The translations under genes and the position numbers were made by a program. A DNA stretch of 64,000 nucleotides. Origin: Liolophura sinensis (Eukaryota > Mollusca > Polyplacophora > Chitonida > Chitonidae). Positions 1-10,625 of the stretch are shown here, in pieces; within the stretch, counting starts at the first letter, position 1, and each line of letters starts with the position of its first letter. The stretch is taken from contig NC_088304.1 in the NCBI RefSeq assembly GCF_032854445.1, positions 28,587,732-28,651,731 on the forward strand, given 5' to 3'. Under the pieces are notes generated by a model. The model saw only the letters and a program-made list of their open reading frames with translations. It made no database searches and had not been told where the DNA came from.

Positions 1-326
1 AACTTTTCTAACTCTATCTCATGTTCCCTCTCTTTCTCTCTCTCTCTTTCCTCTTTCTCCAATCTCAACTTTAACTCAAACTGCTTAAACTTAAGCTCGG
101 CATCAGACTGACCCTCGAACTCATAATCAGATAATGCAGAACTGTCAAACTTCCCTATCTCCACTAAATGTTTCAACAAAGTATGCTGCATATCTCTTTT
201 CCTCCATGAAGACTTTATGAACAAACCTAAAAATGTCCCTAACTTAACCAAGTCTTCCTTCTTTAAACTCTCAAAAACATCCTGATCGGGCGCACTAACA
301 AACTGTTTAGGATCAAAATCTCCCAT
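1..326 (-). CDS. gag: Partial gag of a Ty3/Gypsy-like LTR retrotransposon (N-terminus)
   Basis: Open reading frame running off the left edge; the ATG is at 324-326 read on the minus strand and no stop occurs in the 108 visible codons. The protein starts MGDFDPKQFVSAPDQDVFES, continues through a helical KKEDLVKLG segment, and ends in a long Glu/Arg/Lys-rich coiled-coil-like stretch (EKEEREREKEREHE). This N-terminal pattern is typical of the leading capsid/Gag region of animal Gypsy elements; that assignment is by family resemblance. The upstream primer-binding site and LTR (455-1251) support it. The rest of gag and pol would lie left of the window. The CT/GA-rich tract at 30-60 codes the charged coil and should not be read as a simple repeat. 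The element may be intact, since no break is visible here. Confidence 0.72.
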   Translation of the reverse strand, partial: MGDFDPKQFVSAPDQDVFESLKKEDLVKLGTFLGLFIKSSWRKRDMQHTLLKHLVEIGKFDSSALSDYEFEGQSDAELKFKQFELKLRLEKEEREREKEREHEIELEK

Positions 327-432
327 TGTAAATATTTAGCCACTGAATCATTCACCGTTAAAATTAAGCAATCGCTTCTCACTTGTGTTTAACTTCAAAT
401 ATCCGGTGCAAAACAAAAGGGAAACAATCAGT

Positions 433-454
433 TCCCGGACAGGCCCCCAATTTC
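433..454 (-). other. Primer-binding site next to the Gypsy-like 5' LTR
   Basis: Immediately inside the LTR terminus (…TAACA on the minus strand) comes GAAA and then TTGGGGGCCTGTCCGGGAA. Such GGGGGC..GTCCGGGA sequences are tRNA-Pro-like primer sites in LTR elements; the exact tRNA is not established here. Its place, one to four bases from the LTR edge, fixes the element's orientation as minus and identifies the LTR as the 5' one. Confidence 0.65.
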
Positions 455-1251
455 TGTTACGGTATTGAAAACAGCAACAGAAGACTGACTCAGTGACTCA
501 ATATTACAATGTAAACAATGCTTTATATATAAAATGAGACGTACAGTTTTACAGACAGTTCAACAACAACAACAACATACACATCAGTATTACCGGTCTT
601 TAAAAGTTTCCAATTCACCTTTGCATCCCAAGGAATGTATTCCAGGAAATCCAACGTAAAGACCATGGGATAAACCCATGGTCTTTGTCACCCAATGTCA
701 CCTTGTGGCAGAACGAACGTCCTTTGCAAAACTGAAAACTTCAGTTTAGAGTCCTTGACGACCTTGTCGGTCAGGTGAGGTCAGCGTGTTAAACAAATTA
801 CACAGTCCACACTGTATAAGATCCGAACACCAATAAACGTGACTTCCGCAGAAATTCACATAAACCAGACATCAGTACTACTGTGGTACACAAACGGTGC
901 CGGCATAAAAATCTGTCCTCCCAAATGAAACTGGCATCACCAGCTCATATCTAAATAATGGACTCGATACGAAAGCGTCGCACACTCTCCTGGCTCCCAG
1001 TGGATGCAGCAAAAATACCTCCCCTCTGCACAGAAAACACGGCTTATATACGCTCCAGGTGGATTCAACTATTCTTAGACACAGAATTAACAGCCAATGA
1101 ACAGCCAGTTAAATAAACAGAGCATTGAACAAGGTGCTTTCGGCCAGGTCCGCTCTGTACATATATAACAGGGCCTGTTATGCTTATAACATATAACACA
1201 AAGGTCCGCAGACTAACAGTACATGAAAACGTTAAATAGTCATACATAACA
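455..1251 (-). repeat. 5' LTR of the Gypsy-like element (deleted form)
   Basis: On the minus strand it runs from TGTTATGTATG (1251) to ACCGTAACA (455), giving TG...CA ends. It aligns along most of its length with the inverted solo LTR at 8652-9664, but a segment of roughly 230 bp (9209-9440 there) is missing; the junction instead carries a short palindrome at 658-686. A TATATA box-like motif lies around 1045 in the shared GTATATAAGCCGTG region and an ATATAAA polyadenylation-like motif near 525. Flanking bases 1252-1255 are GTAT. The other LTR is outside the window. Confidence 0.8.
658..686. repeat. Palindrome at the LTR deletion junction
   Basis: AAAGACCATGGG, five-base loop ATAAA, CCCATGGTCTTT: a perfect 12-bp stem. 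In the sister LTR at about 9440-9460 only one arm exists. The second arm looks like templated filler created when the 230-bp segment was lost. Confidence 0.75.
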
Positions 1252-2379
1252 GTATGTATATACAGAGGGCGAAAAGGGAATGATCAAGTTGAAATATACA
1301 TCCCTACATGTGTAGATATTATGTAAAAATGCTTGGTGTGATGCCTGGATGGAATCCTGCTCTGGGATGGGTTCCTCTGTTTTTTCAACTTGATGATTAA
1401 CTGTTTGCGTTGGCATGTGATTGAAGGTGGAAATAAAGTGGAGAGTAAGATGTAAAATGACTTGTAGTGAATGATTTTGTGTGTATGGAAGGTGTGTAAT
1501 AGCGTGATATTTTTCAAGGAATTGTTTGGAAAATAGTTATAAAGTTGGTACGCATTTGTGGAAACCTGGTTCCACGTTTTCAGCCCTAACCGAGACCTTG
1601 AGCACCACGTTTTCAGATCTTGTCACGAGGTTTACTATTATTTGGAAATTGTAAAATGTCTTCCTGAATTATTTAATATTATTCTGTGTAGTGGAAGAAA
1701 AACATTGAACGCCATGTTTACGAATAAAACTGTGCTACCCCTATCTCAGTACGCCCCTTACACAGAATTTGCGAGGGTTAGAAAAATTAGGGCATTAGAC
1801 TGTAAAGCGTAGTCGATAACCTGGAGAGGGTCAACAAAGGGTCGAAAAAATGTGAAAAATGAAGGCAAGGGTCTTCCAAAAACCGGAATTTGCCTATATG
1901 CCAAACGCCCTGGGAAGGGCTGGCTTCATTTTGATAACGTTTAATGATGCACAAGGTCAAGGTCTATTATATTTTGGCTAAACGCCGGTGGTAACTTCAA
2001 AGGAAATAGTGTTCTTGTTTCGAAAAAAGAAAACTTAGGGTTATGTAAGGGGTGCGGAGATTTGTAGCCATGGTACTAACTATAACTAGGGTTAGGGTGG
2101 GAAGAAATGGTAACCCTCACACCGTTTTACGCCAAGTCCGGTAAGTCCCCTCTAAACGATGTTTGGAGCTCAAAACAGGTGTCAAGATTGGCTCTTACCT
2201 CTGATCTCGGCCGCATACGTAACAGCCCACGTAAATTCAACTCGGTAATGACACGCCAGCCCCAAATTCACGAAAAGGCAGACTGCTATGATTTTATTTC
2301 GGGGTTACGCGCATGCGCCATCACAGGAACGAAAAGAAAACTAATACAAAAGACGACAGAAACAACCTCTTTGTTATTC
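1252..2379. other. Unassigned intergenic DNA
   Basis: Two short open frames (1558-1812 and 2107-2430, plus strand) have no recognisable motif, no convincing splice signals and end in or beside repeat sequence. I see no gene here. Confidence 0.5.
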
Positions 2380-2560
2380 CAGGCTTGGTCCCTTTGCATT
2401 GTTAAATGTGATGACAACACAGCACTTTGAGTAATTCTAGACCAGTGACGTCTAAGTTGCATTCAACACCACTGAGGTAAATTGACAAGAGACAGTATTT
2501 CACCGGTTCCTTGTGACCATATACCAGCTATTACACTGTCGTCGATGCTCTGGTCTTATT
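2380..2560 (-). repeat. Dispersed repeat A, copy 1 (inverted)
   Basis: Carries the family landmarks in reverse: GTGATGACAACACAGCA, GAGTAATTCTAGACCAGTGACGTCTAA, GAGGTAAATTGACAAGAGAC and TATTTCACCGGTTCCTTGTGACCAT. The same landmarks in the same order occur at about nine other places in the window. No coding capacity and no obvious terminal inverted repeat. Family type (SINE-, MITE- or LTR-derived) is not settled. Confidence 0.75.
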
Positions 2561-2769
2561 CTCTATGCTGTACGTCTTTAATTATATTGATATTTATCTA
2601 AAAAGGTCAATGGTGGATGCAAATTTACTAAATGTAACATCGCTTTTTCCATCAATCAAAAAGGCACAAGGTATGTTCTAGGCGAATGATTAAAATCAGT
2701 ATTTCATTCCTCTATCATACTAGTATAGAAGTTGTCTTTAATAAAATATATATTTTAATGGCACGTCGA

Positions 2770-3960
2770 TTGCAACTGTTCATATATCCAACGTGGTGAT
2801 CTAATTCGAAACGATGAATATCCGGCCCTTAGCTCCAGGTAAATCAGAATTATAAACAGTCCTGAGAACTCTGGCAGAGACTTTGACGCTCTTTCCATAT
2901 TTACTTACAAGAGGATTATGATTTTGGGTAAAACAATATGATATCTACACGCCATATGTAGAAGTCATCAGTATTTTGTTATGCAAATAAGGATAACTAA
3001 CACTGTCAGAGTTAAAACTATTCCTGTTCTCGTGAAGAATTAAAACTATCCCTGTTCTCGAACAGAAATAAAACTATCCCTTTTCTCGTAAAGAATCAAA
3101 CATCCCCCTGTTCTCGTAAAGAACCAAAACTAATTGTGTTGGTGAATGAGTGAGTTTTATGTGAAGAAAACTTGTAAAGAACCATAACTATCCCTGTTCT
3201 TGTAAAGAATCAAGACAATCCATGTTCTCGTAAAGAATTAAAATTATCCCTATTCTCGTAAAGAACTTGTTCTCGTAAAAAATCAAAACAATCCCCCCTG
3301 TTCTTGTAAAGAATTAAAACTATCCCTGTTCTCGTAAAGTATCAAAACAATCCCTGTTCTCGTAAAGATTCAAAACAATCCCTGTTCTCTTAAAGAACTA
3401 AAACTATCCCTGCTCTTGTAAAGAATCAAAACAATCCCTGTTCTCATAAAGATTCAAAACTATCCCTGTTCTCGTAAAGAATTAAAACCATCCATGTTCG
3501 GGTAAAATCGGCGAGACAGAAAAACGTATGATATTTTTGAAATATATGTCCAGCTAAGATGTGCCTTCTTGAAAGTCTGCGGTTTCCTTTGAGTCCAGTG
3601 AAAGTGGATATACATCTTTCACAGGCTTTGATATGTAACGATTGTTTAAGCTAGCAGATAATTAATATTCACTGAAACACTTGATCATGAATTCTATCCA
3701 TTAAATCTTAGTGAGGAATACTAGAGTGGACAAATTCCTAGTGGAGATGCCATGATAGGGTACGTGTATTTGAGCGCCCATTTCTTCAGTGAGACGTTTG
3801 AAGTTAGGATCCACATACAACTGATGTCTGAATGTTTTGCAAAGCACAACAGTGCCTTCATCAACAGGGTAGACACAAGTTTGGTGGTGAAGCTTGTTGA
3901 CCCCGCAATAAAGTGAGCTTCGTATGGGGATTTATGCATTTTTGGATTTAGGTTAATCCA
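2770..3960 (-). pseudogene. Broken reverse-transcriptase element, copy i
   Basis: Minus-strand remnant of a single-ORF retroelement. From right to left: an RT N-terminal block MHKSPYEAHFIAGSTSFTTK (3880-3939), then an SSIPH.DLMDRIHDQVF segment (about 3650-3720) matching the RT motif-A context (LYTSIPHDDL in better copies), then, past a nested minisatellite, SVSYPYLH...TYGV.IS (about 2940-3000) and VSKYGKSV (about 2900), the C-terminal end. The 3' untranslated segment with CGATTGCAACTGTTCATA and TCCAACGTGG follows at 2770-2830. Stops and frameshifts are frequent. The RT belongs to the class with MGTNCAPL and RYIDD motifs (seen in copies ii and iii); I cannot assign it with certainty to Penelope-like or another class. 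No endonuclease is visible. Confidence 0.68.
3005..3510. repeat. 28-bp minisatellite inside the RT element
   Basis: About sixteen diverged copies of a 28-bp unit with core CTATCCCTGTTCTCGTAAAG followed by AATCAAAA. One stretch (3130-3170) is interrupted by unrelated sequence. Read on the minus strand the core is CTTTACGAGAACAGGGATAG, which matches the codons for LYDKRNNF in the element's RT ORF (compare 35140-35170), so the array is an amplification of that coding segment. Confidence 0.85.
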
Positions 3961-4603
3961 GATAAGTTATAGTATATCGGTGTGGCGGAAAGATAGGGAC
4001 ACACAGGTACTCCTCCGAAGAACTGATGCCTTCTAAATAGTTCCGCCGTAGTATAGGTCGTTATGGAACACCTTGTGGTAATGCATCAAAGACATTCGCA
4101 AATTATATTTGCCTTATATGCCAGATATGTGGCAAACAGTACATTGTCAGGCAACATATTTAATTTCCCGGCCAACCGTACACATACAACAGATTTTCAA
4201 AGAAAATCACTGTTTTCCTCCCGTTAGTCGCCATATTAGGCAATGTTTTCTCTCTTCAACAGTGTTTTTTCAAGTTTTCATATTTTACAAAGTTCAGGAT
4301 GGAAACTTAGCTTTGTTAGATATTAAAGAAACTTTATTTAGTAATAAGTATCAAACCGATCTGAATCAAAACCATAGGGTATTCGTTTTGTGCCGTAAGT
4401 CGTAAGACTTTAAACCAAGCTGTGACATTTTAATAGACTACTGACGACAGTTATAATAAGTAGTGAATAGTAAACATAGTCACCAGAACAACCAAAAGTT
4501 AATTAGTAAGGATCACCTCGGCGCACCTACGTCTTAGGCGTTGGCTTTGTCTGGTCATGTACTATGAAAGACGTGGACATAAAATATGAAGCAGTGTCGA
4601 CAG
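3961..4603. other. Unassigned intergenic DNA
   Basis: An open frame at 4109-4405 has no recognisable features. Nothing else seen. Confidence 0.45.
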
Positions 4604-4833
4604 TGTGATGTTTTGTAAATTGTGAAATACGGTGAAATACGGCCTATTATCAATTTACAACAGTTACGGTGTTATTCTAACTGTTCATGTAAATGCAAAT
4701 ATAACATCAAACTCTCCCCTCCCGCCTCCACCACCATGATTTAAGCACGATTAGGTAAAAAAAAACAGTGATGTTATATGCAATTTATTAGACGTCACTC
4801 GTCTAGAATTACTCAAAATGCTGTGTTGTCATT
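4604..4833 (+). repeat. Dispersed repeat A, copy 2
   Basis: Contains GGTGAAATACGGCCT, TTCTAACTGTTCATGTAAATGCA, ACCATGATTTAAGCA, TTAGGTAAAAA, TTATTAGACGTCACTCGTCT and AATTACTCAAAATGCTGTGTT in family order. It sits directly upstream of a second copy in the same orientation. Confidence 0.8.
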
Positions 4834-5125
4834 ACCGAGAAGCGGAACAGACTGTTACACAGAACGCAGTGAATTCGGTTTCTCAGCACATCGAGTTCAA
4901 CAGAGACGACCAGCCTTCCTAGACGATGCTTTGAACTTATTGCATCCTATTTCTTCTTTCTTCGTGAGACGTCCAACATTTTCATCTTTTCCCTCCTAGT
5001 TTATGCTCAAAAAGAGCTGCTCGACAAGGGTCTACTTAATCCCCCCTATTTATCTTTGACTTCTTTTCGAAATCCCTTTTTCGTTCGGCATCAGGAAGGC
5101 CACCATCTGCGACCACCAAGAAGCT

Positions 5126-5374
5126 GGCAAATGGTCACACGAAAGGGGTGTAATACGGCCTCCTGGCCATTTACCTCAGACAAAGTTTTATTCTAACTGT
5201 TCATGTAAATGCATAAATAGTAGCAATTTACATGCCCGCCTAGCACCGTGGCTTGAGCAGAATTAGGTAAAAATAAAATGTTGTGATGTTAATTGTAATT
5301 TATTAGACGTGACTTGTCTAGAATGACTCAAAATGCTGTGTTGTCATCACATTTAACATACAATCATATTAAGA
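5126..5374 (+). repeat. Dispersed repeat A, copy 3
   Basis: One of the best-preserved copies: GGCAAATGGTCACACG, TACGGCCTCCTGGCCATTTACC, TTCTAACTGTTCATG, CACCGTGGCTTGAGCAGAATTAGG and TTATTAGACGTGACTTGTCT, ending near CATATTAAGAC. It is in direct orientation to copy 2, about 290 bp away, so the pair may be a local duplication. Confidence 0.8.
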
Positions 5375-6035
5375 CTAAATTATCTCCCTGCATGTTGTCG
5401 GTATCTACCTGCGTTTAGAACACCGGTCTGGATATACTCATGAATTATTTCAAACCTAACGTACACAGTTGTGCATTATTGATTACTAGATTTTTTCACT
5501 TCGCTACCATAACGCACAAACTTGGAGGAAAGAATCTGATCGAAAGCTCGTAACATTACCAGAGCAAGGTGTTGGGATATGTGTCTGAAGTATGGGTATA
5601 CTTTTTTTTCTTCGTCTCAGCGACTCCCTTAGTCTAGAGTAACGATGCTAAGTTAATATGACAGTGTTTCGTCTGCAGAAGGTTGCCATGTATATATACA
5701 CAACCAATGTGTTATAACGACAAGATCAATAAATGCTGAGCGCCTCACAGAGTAAGTACAAGCACATATTGTACAAATGACTGTAAGGTTATCCATAAGA
5801 CTGGGTGAAGCATCCAACCTGAAAACTCACACAGTCAAACGGAACGGCAGTGTTTCTATTTTACAGCTTTAAACGATTAGAACAACCACTGTCACTATTT
5901 CAGACTCCCATGCCCAGAGGGCAATGACATGCACTGACTGGCTTTCATGTCATTTTTTTTTTAATTTTCTTAACTATTTTTGTCCTTTTGGCATGGTGAA
6001 CATACAAGTCCGTAGTAAACTACTGTCATATTCGG

Positions 6036-6082
<47 letters not shown>

Positions 6083-6464
6083 TGTGATCATTGCTGTTCT
6101 TTATTTATTACCTGCTTAATTACTTTCAAGTCCCTGTATTTTCTTTTCTTGGTTTCTTTTTAACAATTTTAACCAATGAGGGGCTAGTTATTGCAATAAC
6201 CATGACTCAAATGTTCCACCGCCGCCGCGCAAACCCTGTTTTGCTTTTTAACCATGTGTACGCAAGGTACGAGCCACGTGCCAACGTATTCCCGGGTGCT
6301 CTAACGTGGCGTCTCCCATAGCCCCATAAGAAATCCGGATAAACGTTGAGCAAGTCAGAGATATTGATTTGGTACCAACGTTACCAAAGAGCTCGCCTGT
6401 AAGAGGCACAGCAATGGAAAACTTCTTCTCAATACATAACGTACTAAAATGGTGAATTTGATTA
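5375..6464. other. Unassigned DNA with an (AT)n microsatellite
   Basis: A perfect (AT)n run lies at about 6041-6080. The open frame across it (5924-6163) is a run of Tyr-Ile codons from the microsatellite and is not a gene. No other feature recognised. Confidence 0.55.
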
Positions 6465-6880
6465 TTTAGTTAATTATTTAATTAATATACACACAGAGCA
6501 TCAGTGGTGGAATATGTCATTGTACTTCATATGAATGTAAAACTTTAAGTCAATACATGCCGTATTTTTTGAGATACCACCGCTAACATTTTTTAAACTT
6601 TTATTCTAATACACAATACACTAAGTCAGGAATTTGGTAATTTACGGTATTTAATGTGCAGACACTGTATCAGCTATGGAATATCCCCCTCATGCTATGG
6701 TGCTGGACACAAGTGAAAACCATGGTTTAATACATGCCTTTAAGATACCACCTCTGAAATTTCGTTTAACATTGATGCTAAGTAATTTACTGTATTTAAT
6801 ATGTACTCAGGAATCAAGGATAAAGTACCCTCCTCGTGTTGTTGTGCTCTGCACAAGTGTACCTGCTCATCTGATATTTT
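6465..6880. repeat. Diverged tandem repeat, about three units of 150-190 bp
   Basis: Units share TTTACGGTATTTAAT, ATCAGTGGTGGAATAT / ATCAGCTATGGAATAT, TAAGTCAATACATGCC / GGTTTAATACATGCC and GATACCACC(G/T)CTAA / CTGAA. Divergence is high. No coding capacity. Confidence 0.55.
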
Positions 6881-7281
6881 ATCGCGGAATTTTACGTCGA
6901 TAGCGAAGCTGGCCATTATCCGGTCTTTAACATTACAAACAAGCAGACGTTATTTCCGAACATCACCTGACCGTGTATTGGCCAATGAAAGGGAAAGATC
7001 ACTGTATGAGGTATAATAATACGTTTTGCGGATTATACTGTGATGATGATCAATGGAGATGAAAAACCAATATATGAGGCATAATTTGGGTTGTCTTTAT
7101 AGCGCATTTAAATAAGCATATTTCATTCATTGATAACTGTTCCAAAAAAGCTTCACACATGCATGGAGGAAAACTCATTTAACAATAGGCCCAACTTTTT
7201 CAACAGGATTTGAATTACCTTTTTGAATTCCCGCTGAGTTATGTTCATTCCACAAATAGTTTTAATCCTGTATATGTAGTG
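6881..7281. other. Unassigned intergenic DNA
   Basis: Nothing recognised between the tandem repeat and the SINE. Confidence 0.4.
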
Positions 7282-7570
7282 TGAAACCTTTTATTTATTT
7301 ATTTATTTGATTGGTGTTTTACGCCATACTCAAGAATATTTCACTTATGCGACTGCGTCCAGCATTATGGTGGGAGGAAACCGGGCAGAGCCCGGGGAAA
7401 CCCACGACTATCCGCAGGTTGCTGACAGATCTTCCCACTTACGACCGGAGAGGAAGCCAGCTTGAGCTGGACTTGAACTCACAGCGACCGCATTGGTGAG
7501 AGACTCCTGGGTCATTACGCTGTGCTAGCGCGCTAACCAACTGAGTCACGGAGGCCTCTGAAACCTTTTA
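7282..7570 (-). mobile_element. tRNA-derived SINE (family 1) with perfect target-site duplication
   Basis: Minus-strand SINE of about 265 bp. The tRNA-like head is at the right: on the minus strand GGCCTCCGTGACTCAGTTGG (A-box region) and GAGTTCAAGTCCAGCTC (B-box region, about 7460-7480). The body carries TACGCCATACTCAAGAATATTTCAC, and the tail is CACCAATCAAATAAATAAATAA. The 12-base direct repeat TGAAACCTTTTA flanks it exactly (7282-7293 and 7559-7570), the mark of target-primed insertion. It is close to full length and among the youngest-looking copies here. Confidence 0.92.
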
Positions 7571-7914
7571 AAAGCATTTGGTCAACTGCCAGGTTGAATT
7601 GTCATATATAAATCATTCCAAAAATGCTTATCCGTGTGCGGAATGCCCTTGATACCTGGAAACGTCAGTAACTGAATCCTGACAAGTTTTGAAAAATTCT
7701 CTTGCAAAGTGAAATGGCACGTCACTTGTAGATGTGTAGATTAGCTTTTCTGTCCCATGAGAGTATTCACATTTATATGTCAAAATCCGCTTAAGGAGTC
7801 AACAAATAGACATTCGGAATGTTTTGATTTCACCAAAAATATTTTTTTAACTGACATGTACCTTGACGTCAAACTTTGACGTTAAATTCCTTAACCAGTG
7901 TTAGGCTCCTGGCT

Positions 7915-8165
7915 TAACTTAAGGCCTGGTTCCTTTGCATTGTTTTTAATGTGTTTGTATATTAATTGTGATGACAACACCCCCATAATATATCGCAGTT
8001 AGCCTCTTTGGACATTTTTACCTAATTCTGCTTAACCCATGATGTCAGAAAGAGTGCAAAATGCTACTATTGAAGCACTTACACAACTGACGGGAGACCG
8101 TATTTCACCGGTTACGTGTAACCATTTGCCAATTATCACCACGTTAAACCAAGATTCTGCTGATG
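7915..8165 (-). repeat. Dispersed repeat A, copy 4 (inverted)
   Basis: Inverted copy with GGTTCCTTTGCATTGTT, TTAATTGTGATGACAACAC, TTTTACCTAATTCTGCTTAA, GTATTTCACCGGTTACGTGT and AACCATTTGCCAATTAT. The TCTAGA core seen in other copies is lost here. Confidence 0.75.
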
Positions 8166-8651
8166 GAGTCAGCAACATTGATAAACATTCAACAGGATAT
8201 TTATTTATTACATTACTGCATTGCCTGGTGTATTACTCTGCCTTTATCTCGCCCGAAGGTAGCCCTGTTGTTGGTGATCTCTGGGAAAGTTCTTTTGCAT
8301 CAGAAATCAAAGGCTGGTTTAAAAAATGTGAATGACCATAAACTGAGGGCCTCGTTTAGTCGATAATGTCGACTATTGGTGGGAAAGGTACGAATGTTCT
8401 CACAAGTACCCCAATGCCTGTGAGCATGGTAAGAAATATTTAGTTTTCTATTTTTTCCACTCTCTATAGCCTGGCATTTAAGACCCTTAAATGTACAAAA
8501 TACTGGTTGACATGGATTCAGATGTTATGGATTACATATATTATGAAGCGTGAATATGATTTTAAATCTTACTGTTATGAAAGTACTTCAAAATTTGGAA
8601 TGTTGCTTACAAACTGAAATATATTCCAAGGATAGAAAACTGTAGCTGTAT
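8166..8651. other. Unassigned intergenic DNA
   Basis: No feature recognised; ORFs at 8039-8366 run out of repeat A and are not credible genes. Confidence 0.4.
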
Positions 8652-9664
8652 TGTTATGTATGACTATTTAACGTTTTCATGTACTGTTAGTCTGCGGATC
8701 CTTGTGAAAGCATAACAGGCCCCTGTTATATATATACAGCGCGGACCGGATGGAAAGCACCTTGTTCAATGCTTTGTTTATTTTATTGGCTGTTCATTGG
8801 CTGTTAATTCTGTGTTTAAAAATAGTTGAATCCACCTAGAACGTATATAAGCCGTGTTTTCTGTGCAGAGAGGAGGTATTTTTGCTGCATCCACTGGGAG
8901 CCAGGAGAGTGTGCGACGCTCTCGTATCGAGTCCATTATATTGATATGAGCTGGTGATGCCAGTTTCGTTTGGGAGGATAGATTTTTATGCCGGCACCGT
9001 TTGTGTACCACAGTAGCACTGATATCTGGTTTATGTGAATTTCTGCGGAAGTCACGTTTATTGGTGTTCGGATCTTTATTATGATTATACAGTGTTGACT
9101 GTGTAATTTGTTTAACACGCTGACCTCACCTGACCGACAAGGTCGTCAAGGACTCTAAACTGAAGTTTTCAGTTTTGCAAAGGACGTTCTTTCTGCCACA
9201 AGGTGACATTACTCTACGTCTCTGAACGGCTCGTTTGTGAGTTTCTGCGGGAGATGTGACTGTTCTAAAGTGGATTATACCTCCATGCCTGTATTTACCC
9301 TGTGTTGTGCTCTGCGGGTGTGACGTCATTCAAAGGCTTGACTGTTCGAGTTCTGTGTAACCTGTGTACTGTGTTCGCGTTCGCTAACCTAGCGAAGTAC
9401 CTGACTGGGACAATTTGTGACTTGTGTGAATTGTGTGTTTATCCCATGGTCTTTACGTTGGATCTCCTGGAATACGTTCCTTGGGATGCAAAGGTGAACT
9501 GAAAACTTTTAAAGACCGGTAATACTGATGTGTATGTTTTTTTATGTTGTTGTTGTTGAACTGTCTGTAAAACTGTACGTCTCATTTTATATATAAAGCA
9601 TTGTTTACATAGTAATATTGAGTCACTGAGTCTGTTTTCTGTTGCTGTTTTCAATACCGTAACA
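8652..9664 (+). mobile_element. Solo LTR of the Gypsy-like element
   Basis: A 1013-bp LTR starting TGTTATGTATGACT and ending ACCGTAACA, flanked on both sides by GTAT (8648-8651 and 9665-9668), a 4-bp target-site duplication. The internal region is absent, as expected after LTR-LTR recombination. A TATATAAG box at about 8852 followed by GTGTTTTCTGTGCAG suggests the U3/R promoter; ATATAAA near 9592 may be the poly(A) signal. It is the full-length form of the LTR at 455-1251 and lies in inverted orientation to it. Short open frames inside (9302-9502) are not genes. Confidence 0.88.
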
Positions 9665-9764
9665 GTATGCAAATCACATCTTCCTCATCTTGTAAACTGG
9701 GGAATAATGCTGTATTTTCGGCTAATGTTGAATGTTTTGTGCTAATGCTATATAAATATTATAT

Positions 9765-9819
9765 TTCATCACGTGTTAGCAAACCAAAGCTTACATTACA
9801 GATGATTAAATAATAATAA

Positions 9820-9882
<63 letters not shown>

Positions 9883-9915
9883 AATCATCTGTAATGTCAT
9901 CTGTAATCATCTGTA

Positions 9916-9974
<59 letters not shown>

Positions 9975-10016
9975 TCATCTGTAATGTAAGCTTTGGTTTT
10001 GCTAACACGTGATGAA
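9765..10016. repeat. Long palindrome with (AT)n core
   Basis: Left arm 9765-9811 begins TTCATCACGTGTTAGCAAAC; right arm 9971-10016 is its inverse with one or two mismatches, ending GCTAACACGTGATGAA. Between them are two (AT)n runs (about 9826-9880 and 9921-9970) separated by partial copies of the arm (ATCATCTGTAATG). Either a foldback MITE invaded by AT expansion or an AT-seeded palindrome; no clear target-site duplication. Confidence 0.85.
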
Positions 10017-10380
10017 CTTATGTACAAATGAATTGCACCACCTTACCACAAACAAAATTTTCCTTATACCTTAATTTTTAATTTTACACATTGGTACATC
10101 ACTCCACAAAGAAACATATAACAAATAACATGTACACAGCAAAAGCTGATAGACATGTACATGTTAAAATAAAAACGGCTACTTGACAACCCAAGTAGAA
10201 ATGTCCCATGTCCACTATTAAAAACAAATGTTTTGGTGAAAACGCTGAAATGATTCACTGAAAACGTCAATGTTATATAAAGGATGCCAGGGTGCATTGT
10301 AATAAAAACGTATGCGAGTATAGTCCCCTCATATGTAACGCCTTTATGGATAACACGTCTGCGCTCAAACAAAAACGGTA
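10017..10380. other. Unassigned DNA
   Basis: A minus-strand open frame (10064-10372, 102 codons) has hydrophobic stretches but no recognised motif, no splice signals and A/T-driven codons. Not called as a gene. Confidence 0.4.
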
Positions 10381-10625
10381 AGCCGTTTGCATCTTAATGC
10401 GTGTGTTTTTATAAATACATGCCATTTGTAGTTAATATTTGTGGTGTATGCCAATAGTAAATAAAGCCGAGAACAGCAGTCAAAAATTTCATATGATACA
10501 GGGAATACATTAAATTTTATAGACATGGAATCAAATTCCTATTTCATCCTCATAGTCCGTGAATAATTTTCATATGATATACAGATGTAGGTATCTCAGT
10601 CACGCCTTGATTGTAACTGTCCATA
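10381..10625 (-). repeat. Diverged copy of repeat C / RT-element 3' region
   Basis: Shares, in order, AATAAAGCCG.GAACA, ATAGTCCGTGAATAA and GTATCTCAGTC.CGC(C)TTGATTG.AACTGT.CATAAA with 34390-34570. Too diverged to retain the small ORF found in the copies at 34.2 and 48.2 kb. Confidence 0.5.

Noticed and set aside
3005-3510. Regular 28-bp repeats, checked as a possible CRISPR array
   Set aside because: No spacers between units and derivable from the RT ORF.
5924-6163. Open frame with a long Tyr-Ile run
   Set aside because: The run is an (AT)n microsatellite; not a protein.
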